From: Nitrospira sp.
GTDB taxonomy: Bacteria; Nitrospirota; Nitrospiria; Nitrospirales; Nitrospiraceae
Assembly: GCA_037045225.1 (NCBI GenBank)
Contig: JBAOHZ010000009.1
Span: 1,426,001-1,490,000, forward strand
Direction of reading: 5' to 3'
Length of the DNA: 64,000 nt
The notes under the pieces are model-generated. The model had not been told where the DNA came from, searched no databases, and saw only the letters and a program-made list of their open reading frames with translations. How positions within the stretch are numbered: position 1 is the first letter of the stretch; each line of letters starts with the position of its first letter. A program made the translations under genes and the position numbers. Positions 9,708 to 18,568 of the stretch are shown here, piece by piece.

Positions 9708-10463
9708 ATGCTGGACTGGCTTGCCGATCCTCAAATATGGATCGCCCTGGGAACCTTGACCGCGCTGGAAATCGTGCTGGGGATCGACAACATTATCTTC
9801 CTCTCCGTCCTCGTCGGGCGACTCCCCGAGCATCAGCGCGCCGTCGCACGCCAAGTGGGCCTGGGCCTGGCAATGATGGCGCGCCTGGGACTCCTATTTT
9901 CCATTTCATGGGTGATGGGACTGACCCATCCATGGGTGACGATCTTCGGGCACGGAATTTCAGGGCGGGATCTCATTCTGGTCGGAGGCGGCCTGTTCCT
10001 TATGGCCAAGGCCACACACGAAATTCACAACAGCCTGGAGGGGATCGAGGGAGGCGAGACGACGACCGCCGCGGCGAGCCTGGGCATGGTGCTCGTTCAG
10101 ATTGCGCTGCTGGACATCGTCTTTTCGTTGGATTCGGTCATTACGGCCGTTGGCCTGGTCGAACATGTGTCGATTATGGCGGTCGCGATCATTCTCGCGG
10201 TGGTGGTGATGTTGATGGCGGCCAAAACCATCGGGGATTTTGTGGATGAACACCCCACGATCAAAATCTTGGCCCTCTCGTTTCTGATTCTCGTGGGCGT
10301 GACCTTGATGGTCGAAGGATTCGACGTCCATGTGCCGAAAGGCTATATCTACTTCTCCATGGCCTTTTCCGTGACCGTCGAAATGCTGAACATTCGCATG
10401 CGGAAAAAACGAGCGGCGCCGCTCAAACTCCACAGCCGGTATGCGGAAGAGCGGCTGCCGTAA
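9708..10463 (+). CDS. TerC family integral membrane protein
   Basis: A 251-residue protein with about seven membrane helices and the TerC hallmarks: EIVLGIDNIIFLSVLVGRLP near the N-terminus (helix with acidic D and N) and DIVFSLDSVITAVGLVEH in the middle. The two helices with conserved Asp residues form the probable metal site. TerC/YkoY/Alx proteins are linked to Mn2+ export or metalation of exported proteins and to tellurite resistance. ATG 9708 is preferred to 9696 because GGAG lies six bases upstream and the protein then begins like other family members (MLDWL). Convergent with the slp gene. Confidence 0.88.
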   Translation: MLDWLADPQIWIALGTLTALEIVLGIDNIIFLSVLVGRLPEHQRAVARQVGLGLAMMARLGLLFSISWVMGLTHPWVTIFGHGISGRDLILVGGGLFLMAKATHEIHNSLEGIEGGETTTAAASLGMVLVQIALLDIVFSLDSVITAVGLVEHVSIMAVAIILAVVVMLMAAKTIGDFVDEHPTIKILALSFLILVGVTLMVEGFDVHVPKGYIYFSMAFSVTVEMLNIRMRKKRAAPLKLHSRYAEERLP

Positions 10464-10544
10464 CACTGCCGGTCTAGTTAGAGGGGCTGAATTCTGTCTG
10501 GACCTGGCAGGTGAAGGAGGCCGCGTCGCCGCATCTGTGCCCCC

Positions 10545-11087
10545 TCAGTCCCTGTGGATACCTTCCGGCACGGAGAAGAGATAGTTTGCATCGACCGATC
10601 CCTCCCACACGCCGGCTTGACTGGACTGCCCCATCGCCCACCCTCGCATGAACAATAAACTGAGCACCGGCTCAGCGGTCGGCTCGATCGAAGAGACGAC
10701 CGCTTTCGAGTCCATGACCCGCCCAACCACCGTCACCCGTGCCCACTGCTTCCATTTGGGAGGCAAGGTCGACGCGTCCGGCACCACAACCCAATAGTAT
10801 CCCGCTTCCGGCCCATCGTTGATGGTCGGGCGATGGGGCCGGTAGTCCTTGTCCAACGGGCGATTTTTCAAATGCAGCCACAGCCGCTGGCCATCCTGCT
10901 TTTGGTCGACCACCACACCACCCAGAATCACCGTCTTTCCTTGATAGCCCTCCTGAGACTGTGTCAGGGAGGTCAAGGTGACTCCGGGCTCCGCCTGCTG
11001 AACATATCGAGCAGGCAAGGGACTGCAGCCCACCACAACAAAAATTCCCAGCACTCCGAACAGCGCTCGAGTGATATGAGCGTTCAC
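10545..11087 (-). CDS. slp: Slp family outer-membrane lipoprotein
   Basis: A 180-residue lipoprotein. A short signal peptide ends in the lipobox VVGC (Cys at about residue 21), and the mature part matches the Slp family, with Slp-like elements such as GKTVILGGVVVDQKQ and GRVMDSK. The family contains starvation- or carbon-limitation-inducible outer-membrane lipoproteins in gamma-proteobacteria. The start is GTG with GGGAGGA six bases upstream. It is transcribed towards the TerC-family gene. Confidence 0.82.
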   Translation of the reverse strand: MNAHITRALFGVLGIFVVVGCSPLPARYVQQAEPGVTLTSLTQSQEGYQGKTVILGGVVVDQKQDGQRLWLHLKNRPLDKDYRPHRPTINDGPEAGYYWVVVPDASTLPPKWKQWARVTVVGRVMDSKAVVSSIEPTAEPVLSLLFMRGWAMGQSSQAGVWEGSVDANYLFSVPEGIHRD

Positions 11088-11130
11088 GTCATCCTCCCTG
11101 CCATCTCATCTTTCGGTGACCATCCGAGGC

Positions 11131-11940
11131 TCATCCGTTCTTGCGCTTCCAGCCGCTGAGGGCGCATCGTTGTGCGATCAACGGCTTCATGCGCTCCAGG
11201 TCCAGTGAGACCCGCGTCATCACCTCTTCCGCCACCCGCTGATCCTCGAAACATTCATAGGCATCGTCCAGAAAGCCGCCCCGCAACAATGGATGCTGGA
11301 GAAACCGTTGACCGGATCCGCTCGCCACCTCAAGCGGCCGCTCGACGACGGCGATCCGTTCCATCTCCAGCCGATCCAACCATCCGCGTGCCTCTGCCGC
11401 CGAAGGCCGTTCCGCCACATGGGCGGCCAATCGCTCCCGCTCGATGACAAGTCCGTATCGGTCCATTTCCTCATCGATCCGTTTCCAGATGGAATCGAAC
11501 GTGCCAAGAGAGGGAAACGTCAGCACAAGCTGGCCGCTCGGTTCCAGATGTTCGACCAATCCGCGCATCGCCTCAAAGCGGTTCGGTCGCAGGAACATGA
11601 CGGAGAGATTCCCGGTGACACGTTGAAACGTGGGGAACGATGCCGGCAGGGCGCGCATATCCAGACATTCGAAGCGCAGCCAGGGGAGCTCGCCACGCTG
11701 GACCGCACGCGCACTCGCCACCTGACCTCGGCTGGCATCGATACCGACCACGGTGCCGGTCTGACCGACCTGCTCGGCTAAATAGAAGGCGGGAATACCG
11801 TGTCCTGAGGCGATATCAAGAATCGTGAGGCCAGGGCGCAGATCGAGTTGTTCCAGCAACACTTCTGCAAACGGAGTCGACCAGTCATCCTGCTTGGGAA
11901 GGGACCACTGCGAAGAGATCGGAACGGGAGGCATGCTCAT
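11131..11940 (-). CDS. class I SAM-dependent methyltransferase
   Basis: A 269-residue soluble protein with the Rossmann-like methyltransferase fold. Motif I is visible as ILDIASGHGIPAFYL (SAM glycine loop), followed by an acidic residue at the end of strand 2 (VVGIDASRGQV) and motif IV-like LEPSGQLVLTFPS. The substrate is unknown; the closest general group is UbiE/MenG-like Methyltransf_11/25. ATG 11940 is preferred to the upstream in-frame codon because AAGGAA lies just before it. Its neighbours are envelope lipoproteins, which do not define its role. Confidence 0.8.
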   Translation of the reverse strand: MSMPPVPISSQWSLPKQDDWSTPFAEVLLEQLDLRPGLTILDIASGHGIPAFYLAEQVGQTGTVVGIDASRGQVASARAVQRGELPWLRFECLDMRALPASFPTFQRVTGNLSVMFLRPNRFEAMRGLVEHLEPSGQLVLTFPSLGTFDSIWKRIDEEMDRYGLVIERERLAAHVAERPSAAEARGWLDRLEMERIAVVERPLEVASGSGQRFLQHPLLRGGFLDDAYECFEDQRVAEEVMTRVSLDLERMKPLIAQRCALSGWKRKNG

Positions 11941-12062
11941 GAAATTCCTTTCGCATGGGCATTCATTCCCCCGCATCTTACCCGAAGGGGCAGGCACAAA
12001 TCAGATTTCTCTACGGCCAACCACCGCGCCATCTTTCCGCCGAGCCGAAAAGATTCTCACCC

Positions 12063-12887
12063 TCAGAGTCGATCCAGGAGTTGTTGCTTCTTGGTTCGAT
12101 ACTCCTCTTCCGTAATCAGGCCCTGCTCATGAAGGCGCTTCAACAAGCCAAGCTGCTCCTCCAAAGACCTGGCTGGGGCCGACGGTGAAGTAGTGCCGGA
12201 AGAAGCCGGCACCGGCACCTGTCCACTTATGCCGCGATAATTGATCTCCAGTTCGGCCGGAGCGGGCCGAAACGGATTGCCGCTGTCCCGTGCAGGAGTC
12301 ACCAACGCCTGCCGCTCCCCCGGCACCAAATCGTACAATGTCCCGGCCTGCGCAAATAGGGGATCGATCCAGATCTGTTTCCGGATCGACGGCATCGTGA
12401 CCGTGACGCGGCAATTAGCTAAGCGAAGGTGGATTCGCCCCGCTTCGACAAACCAAGCCCCGGATGTCAACTGCTCCAAGCCTGACTCAGACACCCTTGC
12501 CAGCGCAAAGGCAACCTGCTGTTGCGCCGTTGCCTGCTGAAACGCGTGCCGGAGCGATGCCCCCAGGTACCGGACTTCCTCCTCGGAAAAGACCGGCTCG
12601 ATGGTCCCTTGGTATGACGGTCCGAGCAGTGGGCTGTGAACGCTACGTACCATTACGCTGCGTACCGTTGTATCCCACTCCGCTTGCGTCAACTCGAACG
12701 GATGCTGAAATGGCCTCCCGTGATCGATCGACGCGAGGGTCGCGCGCGGCACGAGTCGCACCAGCCGCTGGTCGTCGCATGAGAAGCAGGGGTGTTCCTG
12801 ATTCGATCTCACAGTCGAACAACCCAGAGCCATGCACACAACCAAGCACGCAATAGCACCGGGCCATCGCACGCCCCGGTTTGTCAT
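12063..12887 (-). CDS. lipoprotein with C-terminal SHOCT domain
   Basis: A 274-residue lipoprotein with signal peptide and lipobox ALGC near residue 24. The C-terminal 32 residues form a SHOCT domain (LGLLKRLHEQGLITEEEY then KKQQLLDRL), a short motif found at the ends of many bacterial proteins and thought to mediate oligomerisation. The central part is unrecognised; it has a proline/serine-rich linker before the SHOCT motif. ATG 12887 is chosen so that the basic n-region leads directly into the hydrophobic core. It follows the heme-porin gene on the same strand by about 30 bp. Confidence 0.72.
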   Translation of the reverse strand: MTNRGVRWPGAIACLVVCMALGCSTVRSNQEHPCFSCDDQRLVRLVPRATLASIDHGRPFQHPFELTQAEWDTTVRSVMVRSVHSPLLGPSYQGTIEPVFSEEEVRYLGASLRHAFQQATAQQQVAFALARVSESGLEQLTSGAWFVEAGRIHLRLANCRVTVTMPSIRKQIWIDPLFAQAGTLYDLVPGERQALVTPARDSGNPFRPAPAELEINYRGISGQVPVPASSGTTSPSAPARSLEEQLGLLKRLHEQGLITEEEYRTKKQQLLDRL

Positions 12888-12919
12888 GTGGAGTACCACC
12901 TTTCTTGCCGCCTCACTGT

Positions 12920-14386
12920 TCAGTAGGCAAAATCGAACCCGACCAACATCGTCTGGCCCGCGAGATCGCCGCCGTTCACTCCCACGCCGGTCGTGCGATA
13001 GGTATTGTACTCGGCATGCATGGCCAAGTCGGTCCTGGCTGAATGATGAATGAAGTAGCGGACCAACACGGTATGGGAATCGACATTGTTATAATTCTTG
13101 GCAAACGTCGGATCGCCCTGGCGATTGTTGCGAATAAGATCATACCGGTAGGCAAAAAACCAATCCGGCATATCAAACAATGGTAACAGGGCCGGCGCAT
13201 AATCCAGTTCGACAAACGCGCCGCTCCAGGAGGCGTTCTGCGCATCGGCAATCCCCTGCGACACGAACATATTCTTGCTGTCGTTGCCCCACATCCAGGC
13301 ACCGAAGAGGTTCCATTCCCCGTTCAGCGTCAGGCTGACATCCACCCCCAGACGACTGAACGGTTGCCCGCTCCCGGCCACGGCCTGGCAGGTCGGGCAC
13401 GTCGGGTTGACCAGCGTCGGTGCCGTACCGTAGGCGCCGAACAGTCCGATCCGCTGTCCCGTCACGATGCCGTACCCGCCGAAGGATTGCGTGACATGGC
13501 CGTAGAAGTTGACGTTCCTCCCGCCCGTTCCGCAGGTGGTGCCGGACGCGCAGCCGCTCAGGGGGCCGGAAAAATTGTTTGTCGCCAGGGCTGAGAAGGA
13601 GTATCGAAAATAGCCGTCGGTGACGGAAGTCTTCTTGATGCCCGACAGTTCTGCGCCGGGTTGATTCTCGCCGATGGCAAAGGTATTGGGGTTGAGATAT
13701 GAACTGGTGGAAGTCCCGCCGATGGTCGCCGCGTAGGGCGTTCCGGGCATATAGTGGTACATCGCAAAGGTGGTGTTCAACGTCGGGCTACGTTTCTCAC
13801 TGAATGGAAGGTCGAGTTCGAATTTGCCGACCTTGAGGTTCAACAGGTAATCGCCGCTGGCGCTCTTCACGCCCAGGAACCGTTCGAGCCGCATGAGACG
13901 GACAAACGCGCTCTCCAAATCGCCATCCGATGCGCCCGTCCCGAAACCCGCGCTGCCGAGTCCGGGCGTAAAGACGACGCCGAAGGACAGATTGCGATCC
14001 AGCGTGCCGAAACTCAATAGATCCAGTCCGGTGAACCCGAAGCCGCCGGTCGTCACGCCGCTTCCATCAGTCCGCACACTCGCGGCCTGATACCCGACGG
14101 TCGTCCTCAGCGAGACCGGCCAATAGCCCATTCCGATCCCCTCATAGACCGGCGAGTCCGCATCCGACCCCAACTGATAGCCACGATCCCTGAACAGGTT
14201 GCCGAAGTCGTTCAGTTTCGGGAAACCCGGCACGTGACACACGTTGCATTTGAAATCGTATTTTCGGGCGAAGGCCGGGATTGCATCGGCCCGCGGCACA
14301 AGACCGCTCAGTTCATAACTCATCAGCGCGATCAGGGCGAGGACCATCACGATGGCGGTCCTTGCACGAAACGTCGACATCTTCAT
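12920..14386 (-). CDS. outer-membrane beta-barrel protein with N-terminal c-heme motif
   Basis: A 488-residue protein with a signal peptide (core at about residues 10-30, ending ADA), one c-type heme motif CNVCH right after it in the conserved setting KYDFKCNVCHVPGFPKLNDFG, and then a long stretch of alternating hydrophobic and polar residues ending in FDFAY, with the C-terminal aromatic expected of outer-membrane barrels. Similar proteins with one N-terminal CxxCH and a porin-like barrel occur in many Nitrospirota and Deltaproteobacteria. A role in electron or solute passage across the outer membrane is inferred. GGGAGAGAG six bases before ATG 14386 supports this start. Confidence 0.8.
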   Translation of the reverse strand: MKMSTFRARTAIVMVLALIALMSYELSGLVPRADAIPAFARKYDFKCNVCHVPGFPKLNDFGNLFRDRGYQLGSDADSPVYEGIGMGYWPVSLRTTVGYQAASVRTDGSGVTTGGFGFTGLDLLSFGTLDRNLSFGVVFTPGLGSAGFGTGASDGDLESAFVRLMRLERFLGVKSASGDYLLNLKVGKFELDLPFSEKRSPTLNTTFAMYHYMPGTPYAATIGGTSTSSYLNPNTFAIGENQPGAELSGIKKTSVTDGYFRYSFSALATNNFSGPLSGCASGTTCGTGGRNVNFYGHVTQSFGGYGIVTGQRIGLFGAYGTAPTLVNPTCPTCQAVAGSGQPFSRLGVDVSLTLNGEWNLFGAWMWGNDSKNMFVSQGIADAQNASWSGAFVELDYAPALLPLFDMPDWFFAYRYDLIRNNRQGDPTFAKNYNNVDSHTVLVRYFIHHSARTDLAMHAEYNTYRTTGVGVNGGDLAGQTMLVGFDFAY

Positions 14387-14437
14387 CACATCTCTCTCCC
14401 TTCTGCGAGTCATGCAGCACCACGTGCCGGCAGTCCG

Positions 14438-15304
14438 TTATTCCGGTGAAAGTTCTCCGTCCCCGCCGGCGATTTTCCAGTCGACTTCCACCGGCCGGAC
14501 AGGAAACTCAAACCGGTATTCCGCCTGCCCGTTGGGTGACATCGTCGTGGTCTGCCTGATGACATGAGGCTCGTCGTACACCGGACGTGAGGCGGCGAAC
14601 TTCACAATGTTGTAGCCGGCATGCCACGCGACCAGTGTGTACGAGCCCGGCGGAATACCGCCGATTTCGAAGCGTCCCTGCTCATCGGTCACGGTGAAAT
14701 AGGGATGGTCGAATGCCGCTGCCCAGGCGTTCATATGAACGTGCACATCACACTGCAATCGCAACCCGACGCCGCGCGCGCGGAGCAACGTCGTCGTCAG
14801 TTCCCGATCCGGGGTCGGCATCGCGAGGTTGAAGAGACTGCTGTGCTTCTCGTTGAAGAAGTGCGGGTTGTGGAGCACCGACTCGAAATTGATCAGCGCA
14901 ACGGGGGAGGTCCGAACGAACGGAAACACCGGGCGTTGAAACTGGCAGGACTTCGATGCGAGCGCTCCCTTATGCGCACCCATCGCAAGCCGGTAGGCCG
15001 GCTCGACCGCTTTCCCCCGCTCCACCCGCTCGAGGTAGACGAGCACGTCCTGGAGCCCGTTGGTGGCCGGATCGATCCGGAGGACCGGCGACGGCACCTC
15101 CGTCCCGCAGGTATCGAGGTCGGCAAAGACCTTCAGCGGGGGCACATCGGGGATCGCCCCTTTCCAGATGGCTTGCCCCTTGATCGTGCCCCCGTCCGAC
15201 ACGTCGATGACGGCATATTCCGCATTGCCATCACTCGCGTGCACGCACAGCGCCAACCAACCGGCAAGGAGTAGGGAATACCGGAGCACAAACTGTCGAG
15301 ACAT
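14438..15304 (-). CDS. secreted carboxypeptidase-regulatory-like protein
   Basis: A 288-residue exported protein with a signal peptide (core RYSLLLAGWLALCVHA). The mature part has a beta-sandwich layout: an N-terminal region starting VIDVSDGGTIKGQAIWKG and a C-terminal carboxypeptidase-regulatory/CNA-B-like domain (TDEQGRFEIGGIPPGSYTL, VAWHAGY). The region CDVHVHMNAW with several His residues and a Cys resembles cupredoxin-like or methylamine-utilisation-linked proteins that sit next to multiheme cytochromes, so metal binding is possible. ATG 15304 is chosen because GAGG precedes it. It lies upstream of the heme-porin gene with about 50 bp between, probably one transcription unit. Confidence 0.68.
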   Translation of the reverse strand: MSRQFVLRYSLLLAGWLALCVHASDGNAEYAVIDVSDGGTIKGQAIWKGAIPDVPPLKVFADLDTCGTEVPSPVLRIDPATNGLQDVLVYLERVERGKAVEPAYRLAMGAHKGALASKSCQFQRPVFPFVRTSPVALINFESVLHNPHFFNEKHSSLFNLAMPTPDRELTTTLLRARGVGLRLQCDVHVHMNAWAAAFDHPYFTVTDEQGRFEIGGIPPGSYTLVAWHAGYNIVKFAASRPVYDEPHVIRQTTTMSPNGQAEYRFEFPVRPVEVDWKIAGGDGELSPE

Positions 15305-15352
15305 GGAGTACCTCATCGACATGCATGGGACTGCGTCACCCATGGCTGTGGA

Positions 15353-15398
15353 CAATAAAAAAGCCCGAACCACCCAGCAACGGGTCGTTCGGGCTCTG
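15353..15398 (-). terminator. rho-independent terminator
   Basis: A 9-bp perfect stem (AGCCCGAAC at 15361-15369 and GTTCGGGCT at 15389-15397). Read on the - strand it is followed by TTTTTTATT. It lies directly downstream of the methyltransferase remnant, whose transcript it would have ended. Confidence 0.75.
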
Positions 15399-15526
15399 GA
15401 GCGGAACGCTCTTTGGCCTCGTAGATTGTCGAACGGGGAGACGCTACGCTTCTCGGTTCCTCCCTGTCAAGATGTCGGGATGGAGAATCTCGCGGCACGC
15501 TGACTACTGCCCGCCGAACCCCGTCA

Positions 15527-15673
15527 TCATTTGATCACGATCACCATCGAATCCGGCCCGGCCAGTTTTTCCACCTTGGTTCGCTTGAAGCCGGCGTTAT
15601 TCATTCACTGCATACAATCCGCGCCGGTGAAGTCGAATCCACCCGGCGTCTCGATCAGCATGTTCAGGCCTCA
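15527..15673 (-). pseudogene. methyltransferase C-terminal remnant
   Basis: The - strand frame ending at TGA 15527-15529 reads LNMLIETPGGFDFTGADC, then an in-frame TGA at 15605-15607, then MNNAGFKRTKVEKLAGPDSM and a short tail. This matches the C-terminus of hydroxyindole-O-methyltransferase-like enzymes, where the stop replaces the Trp of a WM.xAGF motif. A second TGA at 15671-15673 bounds it upstream, and the N-terminal SAM-binding part is absent. A clear terminator still follows it. I call it a relic of a lost gene. Confidence 0.65.
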
Positions 15674-15960
15674 AAGATCGGACGCACGACCGGGAGAGCC
15701 ATAAAAAGAAGCTGCGCAGTGGAACAGACAGAGTCAACCGGGCCCCACACCGGCCTGTGTGAAGCGTATCTCTTCTTCTCGTACCGTATCGAGAGAGATA
15801 CAGATCAGCCGGGGTTTCAGGCTGCGCACACCTCAACTACGCACACATGGCCATCATTCCCCGTACCGAGACGAACGGCAGGATCTTTGCTATTCACCGG
15901 CATCATCGATCAGTGACGACACATCAGTCTTCAAATCTCGACTCACGGAGGAGGTCCCGC

Positions 15961-16710
15961 ATGGGCACATCTGATCAATTGAAAACGGTCTTCGCCACCT
16001 TCCTGCTACTCGGATCGGTGAGCACCGTCAGCCACGCACAACAATGGAACGGCCCGCAAAATCCAACGGGGGTCATCTCGCGGCCGGGAAGCGTGGCGCT
16101 CGGCTTCGAACCCGTGGCGGGCGCAGGCAAGAGACCGCTTCTGGAAATCCAGCGTCCCCTGTCCGGCGATGAGGAAATTCTACTGAGCCTCCGCTCGACC
16201 TTCAGAGATGCAACCGCCACGGTCCTCCAGGCCGATACCAAGCGGGTGTATCTGGGCGGCGCCGCCAGCAGATCCGATCTGGTTCCGGACGGGGTCTACG
16301 ACCTCGCCGTCGGGCGTGGCATGGCCGTCGGCGTGAACAATCTTACCGAACGCCTTCCCACCGATTACAAACTCGTGGTGGGCGGGAAGATCCTGGCTGA
16401 AGAAGTGCGAATCAAGCAGATCAAAGACTGGGCGGATTTTGTATTTCAACCCGACTATCAGCTGAAGCCTCTGCCGGAAGTGGAGGGCTTCATCAAGACC
16501 CATCGTCATCTGCCGGACATGCCCAGCGCCGTGGAAGCGGAGCAGCAGGGCATCGGTCTAGGCGATATGCAAGCCAAGCTGTTGCGAAAGGTCGAGGAGC
16601 TGACCCTGCATCTCATTGAACAGCACAAGACCATTGAGTCGCTGCAACAGCAACTCGCGCGAGTGGAGCAGCATCGCGACCTTTCGCAGACTCGCAAGGA
16701 TCGACACTGA
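15961..16710 (+). CDS. secreted protein with tail-fibre/shufflon-like C-terminal domain
   Basis: A 249-residue exported protein (signal peptide ending SHAQQ). A beta-rich middle region is followed by a C-terminal module containing KIKQIKDWADFVF-like and LPEVEGFIKTHRHLPDMPSA segments and then a coiled coil (about residues 205-245). This module is common at the C-termini of Bacteroidota surface and phage-tail-like proteins, where it trimerises. GGAGGT just before ATG 15961 fixes the start; the frame itself extends further upstream. Another secreted protein gene follows 30 bp downstream, so they are probably cotranscribed. Confidence 0.65.
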   Translation: MGTSDQLKTVFATFLLLGSVSTVSHAQQWNGPQNPTGVISRPGSVALGFEPVAGAGKRPLLEIQRPLSGDEEILLSLRSTFRDATATVLQADTKRVYLGGAASRSDLVPDGVYDLAVGRGMAVGVNNLTERLPTDYKLVVGGKILAEEVRIKQIKDWADFVFQPDYQLKPLPEVEGFIKTHRHLPDMPSAVEAEQQGIGLGDMQAKLLRKVEELTLHLIEQHKTIESLQQQLARVEQHRDLSQTRKDRH

Positions 16711-16740
16711 AGGCTCACCGCCGCCATGGAGAGAACCGCT

Positions 16741-17676
16741 ATGCATCGATCATATTTCAGATTCATCAGCATTCTCGTGACTTCGCTCGGGGTTGCGGCA
16801 GGAGTCGAAGCGACGGAACTGACGTTGAAGCAGACCGTGGCCGCAGGCGCCGAGGCTTTTTACGACCATCACGAGGGAATTGTACTTGCCGATGGGTTCT
16901 GGGCACAGGCCGGATCGGACGTGACTGCGACGATCCATCAAGCCACCGGATACTACATCGATAAGACCCCGCTCGACGCGAAGGACAAGCAATACACTTC
17001 CACTGACGGTCGCGCGTTCATCGTCGCCGGATGTGTGCCAAAGAACCTTCCTATTTTTTCAAGCCCGGCAGGGTCGGTTTGGGTGGCGTGTAACGATCTG
17101 GATTATGCGAAGGATAAAGTCGTGGAGAGCAGATTCATTTCGTGCCTCGACCTGTTCAGAAACGGGATGGTCTCGGGAGCGTCGATCAAGGAAATCAACA
17201 ACCGCACATGGGAATCGTTCCGCTTTTCCTGCAAAGATCTGGGAGCCGACGGGAAACTGACATCCTCGGCTCGGAAGGCCGATTTTCTTTTCGATTACGA
17301 ACGTGAAGGCACTCTTCACGAGGTCAGCGGATCGGAGATAGAACTCTTCTACGGAATCAAGGAGTACGAGAACTCTCCGAACACAAGGGAGGCGCTCTCC
17401 GGGTTTACCTTCCTGCACGGCCCTGCCGGGCTCATCGAGAGCGGCGAACGGTCTGATCCACCCAATTCCAGCACGAACTACTTTCGAGAGACCGGCATCA
17501 TTCCCAGCTATCCACCGGGGATCCCACTCGTCAACATGCTCACCTACGATTGGATGTGCCCACCCACCATGGTGCTGACCGGCATGGCCATCGGACACAA
17601 TCCGGACAAGAAAGGGAACGACACGCGGCCGATCTATATTCTGGGCGAGTGTCGGAAACTCTTGCACAACCCTTAA
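16741..17676 (+). CDS. secreted hypothetical protein
   Basis: A 311-residue exported protein with a signal peptide ending near VEAT. The segment VLADGFWAQAGSDVTATI resembles the GFxAxxGSxFxAxI beta element of Bacteroidota 3-coathanger-type repeats; this is a weak resemblance. Several cysteines (AGCVPK, VACNDL, ISCLDL, FSCKDL, WMCPP, GECRK) suggest disulfides in the periplasm or outside. ATG 16741 is preferred over 16726 because GGAGAG lies between them at the right distance. No family is otherwise recognised. Confidence 0.6.
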   Translation: MHRSYFRFISILVTSLGVAAGVEATELTLKQTVAAGAEAFYDHHEGIVLADGFWAQAGSDVTATIHQATGYYIDKTPLDAKDKQYTSTDGRAFIVAGCVPKNLPIFSSPAGSVWVACNDLDYAKDKVVESRFISCLDLFRNGMVSGASIKEINNRTWESFRFSCKDLGADGKLTSSARKADFLFDYEREGTLHEVSGSEIELFYGIKEYENSPNTREALSGFTFLHGPAGLIESGERSDPPNSSTNYFRETGIIPSYPPGIPLVNMLTYDWMCPPTMVLTGMAIGHNPDKKGNDTRPIYILGECRKLLHNP

Positions 17677-17872
17677 GGCGATAGGGGTTCACGTGACGAC
17701 TTCGAGGCCACCTGCCGCATCGTCACCATCAGACCGGAGGGTACCTTCTAAGATCGCTCGCTCCGCATGGCGTCGGCCACCCGGCACACATCATACGGAG
17801 CGGGATCTTGACCTGAAGACCCGCACACTTCAAATCCGAAAGGCAGGATGGACGAGGCATCACGCATATCGA

Positions 17873-18508
17873 TTAATCAAACAATCTACGAAATGCTGTC
17901 TGAATCTGCGCCAGCCCTCCCCGCAGGTCGAGTTCAAACGTATCGGCCTTGGCTCGTACCATCTGACGCTGTACCCGGAGATCATCTCGATAGGCACGTA
18001 ATTTCTGCAACAGCTCTTCCTTGGTGGCCTCGACCATCGTGAGCTGCTGTTTCCCCTCAGCCCAAAAACGGTATGTGAGGGCGTTGAACTCCGCCTCAAG
18101 GTTATTCGACCGTTTCACAAGCTCGTCCCACAGCCGTCCCGAGTCGAATGCCATGCCCGTCAATTTCTGGTCGGCGATGGTTTCAAACTCGTTCAGCGCT
18201 TTGAAAATCTGCTTCCGCTGTTCCTCAAATGCATCACGCGCATCTGCCTTGCCCAAGGCCAACTGCACCAGCAGATGGTCCAGCGTGGCTTGCACATCGG
18301 CCTTCACATGCTCGGCGAGCTCCTTCGACTCACGAAGGTCGGCTTGCACCGATGTGACCACCTCACGCAACTGCTGTTTACCCTGCTCCAACCGCTGTAC
18401 CGCCTGATCCTTGCCCTGCGTAAGTTGCGCCTCCAGCGCCAGCGCCTGCTGTTCCAACGCATCAAGTTTGCTCTCGATCGATGCTCTCAGTGCTTTGATC
18501 CGCGACAT
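17873..18508 (-). CDS. long coiled-coil protein
   Basis: A 211-residue soluble protein that is helical along nearly its whole length, rich in Leu, Glu, Lys and Gln with heptad spacing (about residues 5-90 and 95-200), and has no signal peptide, membrane helix or Cys. Such proteins act as scaffolds or stress-related structural proteins; no specific function can be given. GAGGAGGAC before ATG 18508 sets the start. It lies just downstream of the flavodoxin-fold oxidoreductase gene on the same strand. Confidence 0.7.
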   Translation of the reverse strand: MSRIKALRASIESKLDALEQQALALEAQLTQGKDQAVQRLEQGKQQLREVVTSVQADLRESKELAEHVKADVQATLDHLLVQLALGKADARDAFEEQRKQIFKALNEFETIADQKLTGMAFDSGRLWDELVKRSNNLEAEFNALTYRFWAEGKQQLTMVEATKEELLQKLRAYRDDLRVQRQMVRAKADTFELDLRGGLAQIQTAFRRLFD

Positions 18509-18568
18509 GAGTCCTCCTCCTGCCCACCTGGACATACGCCCGCATATCGATAATCGATGGGGGCGCTT

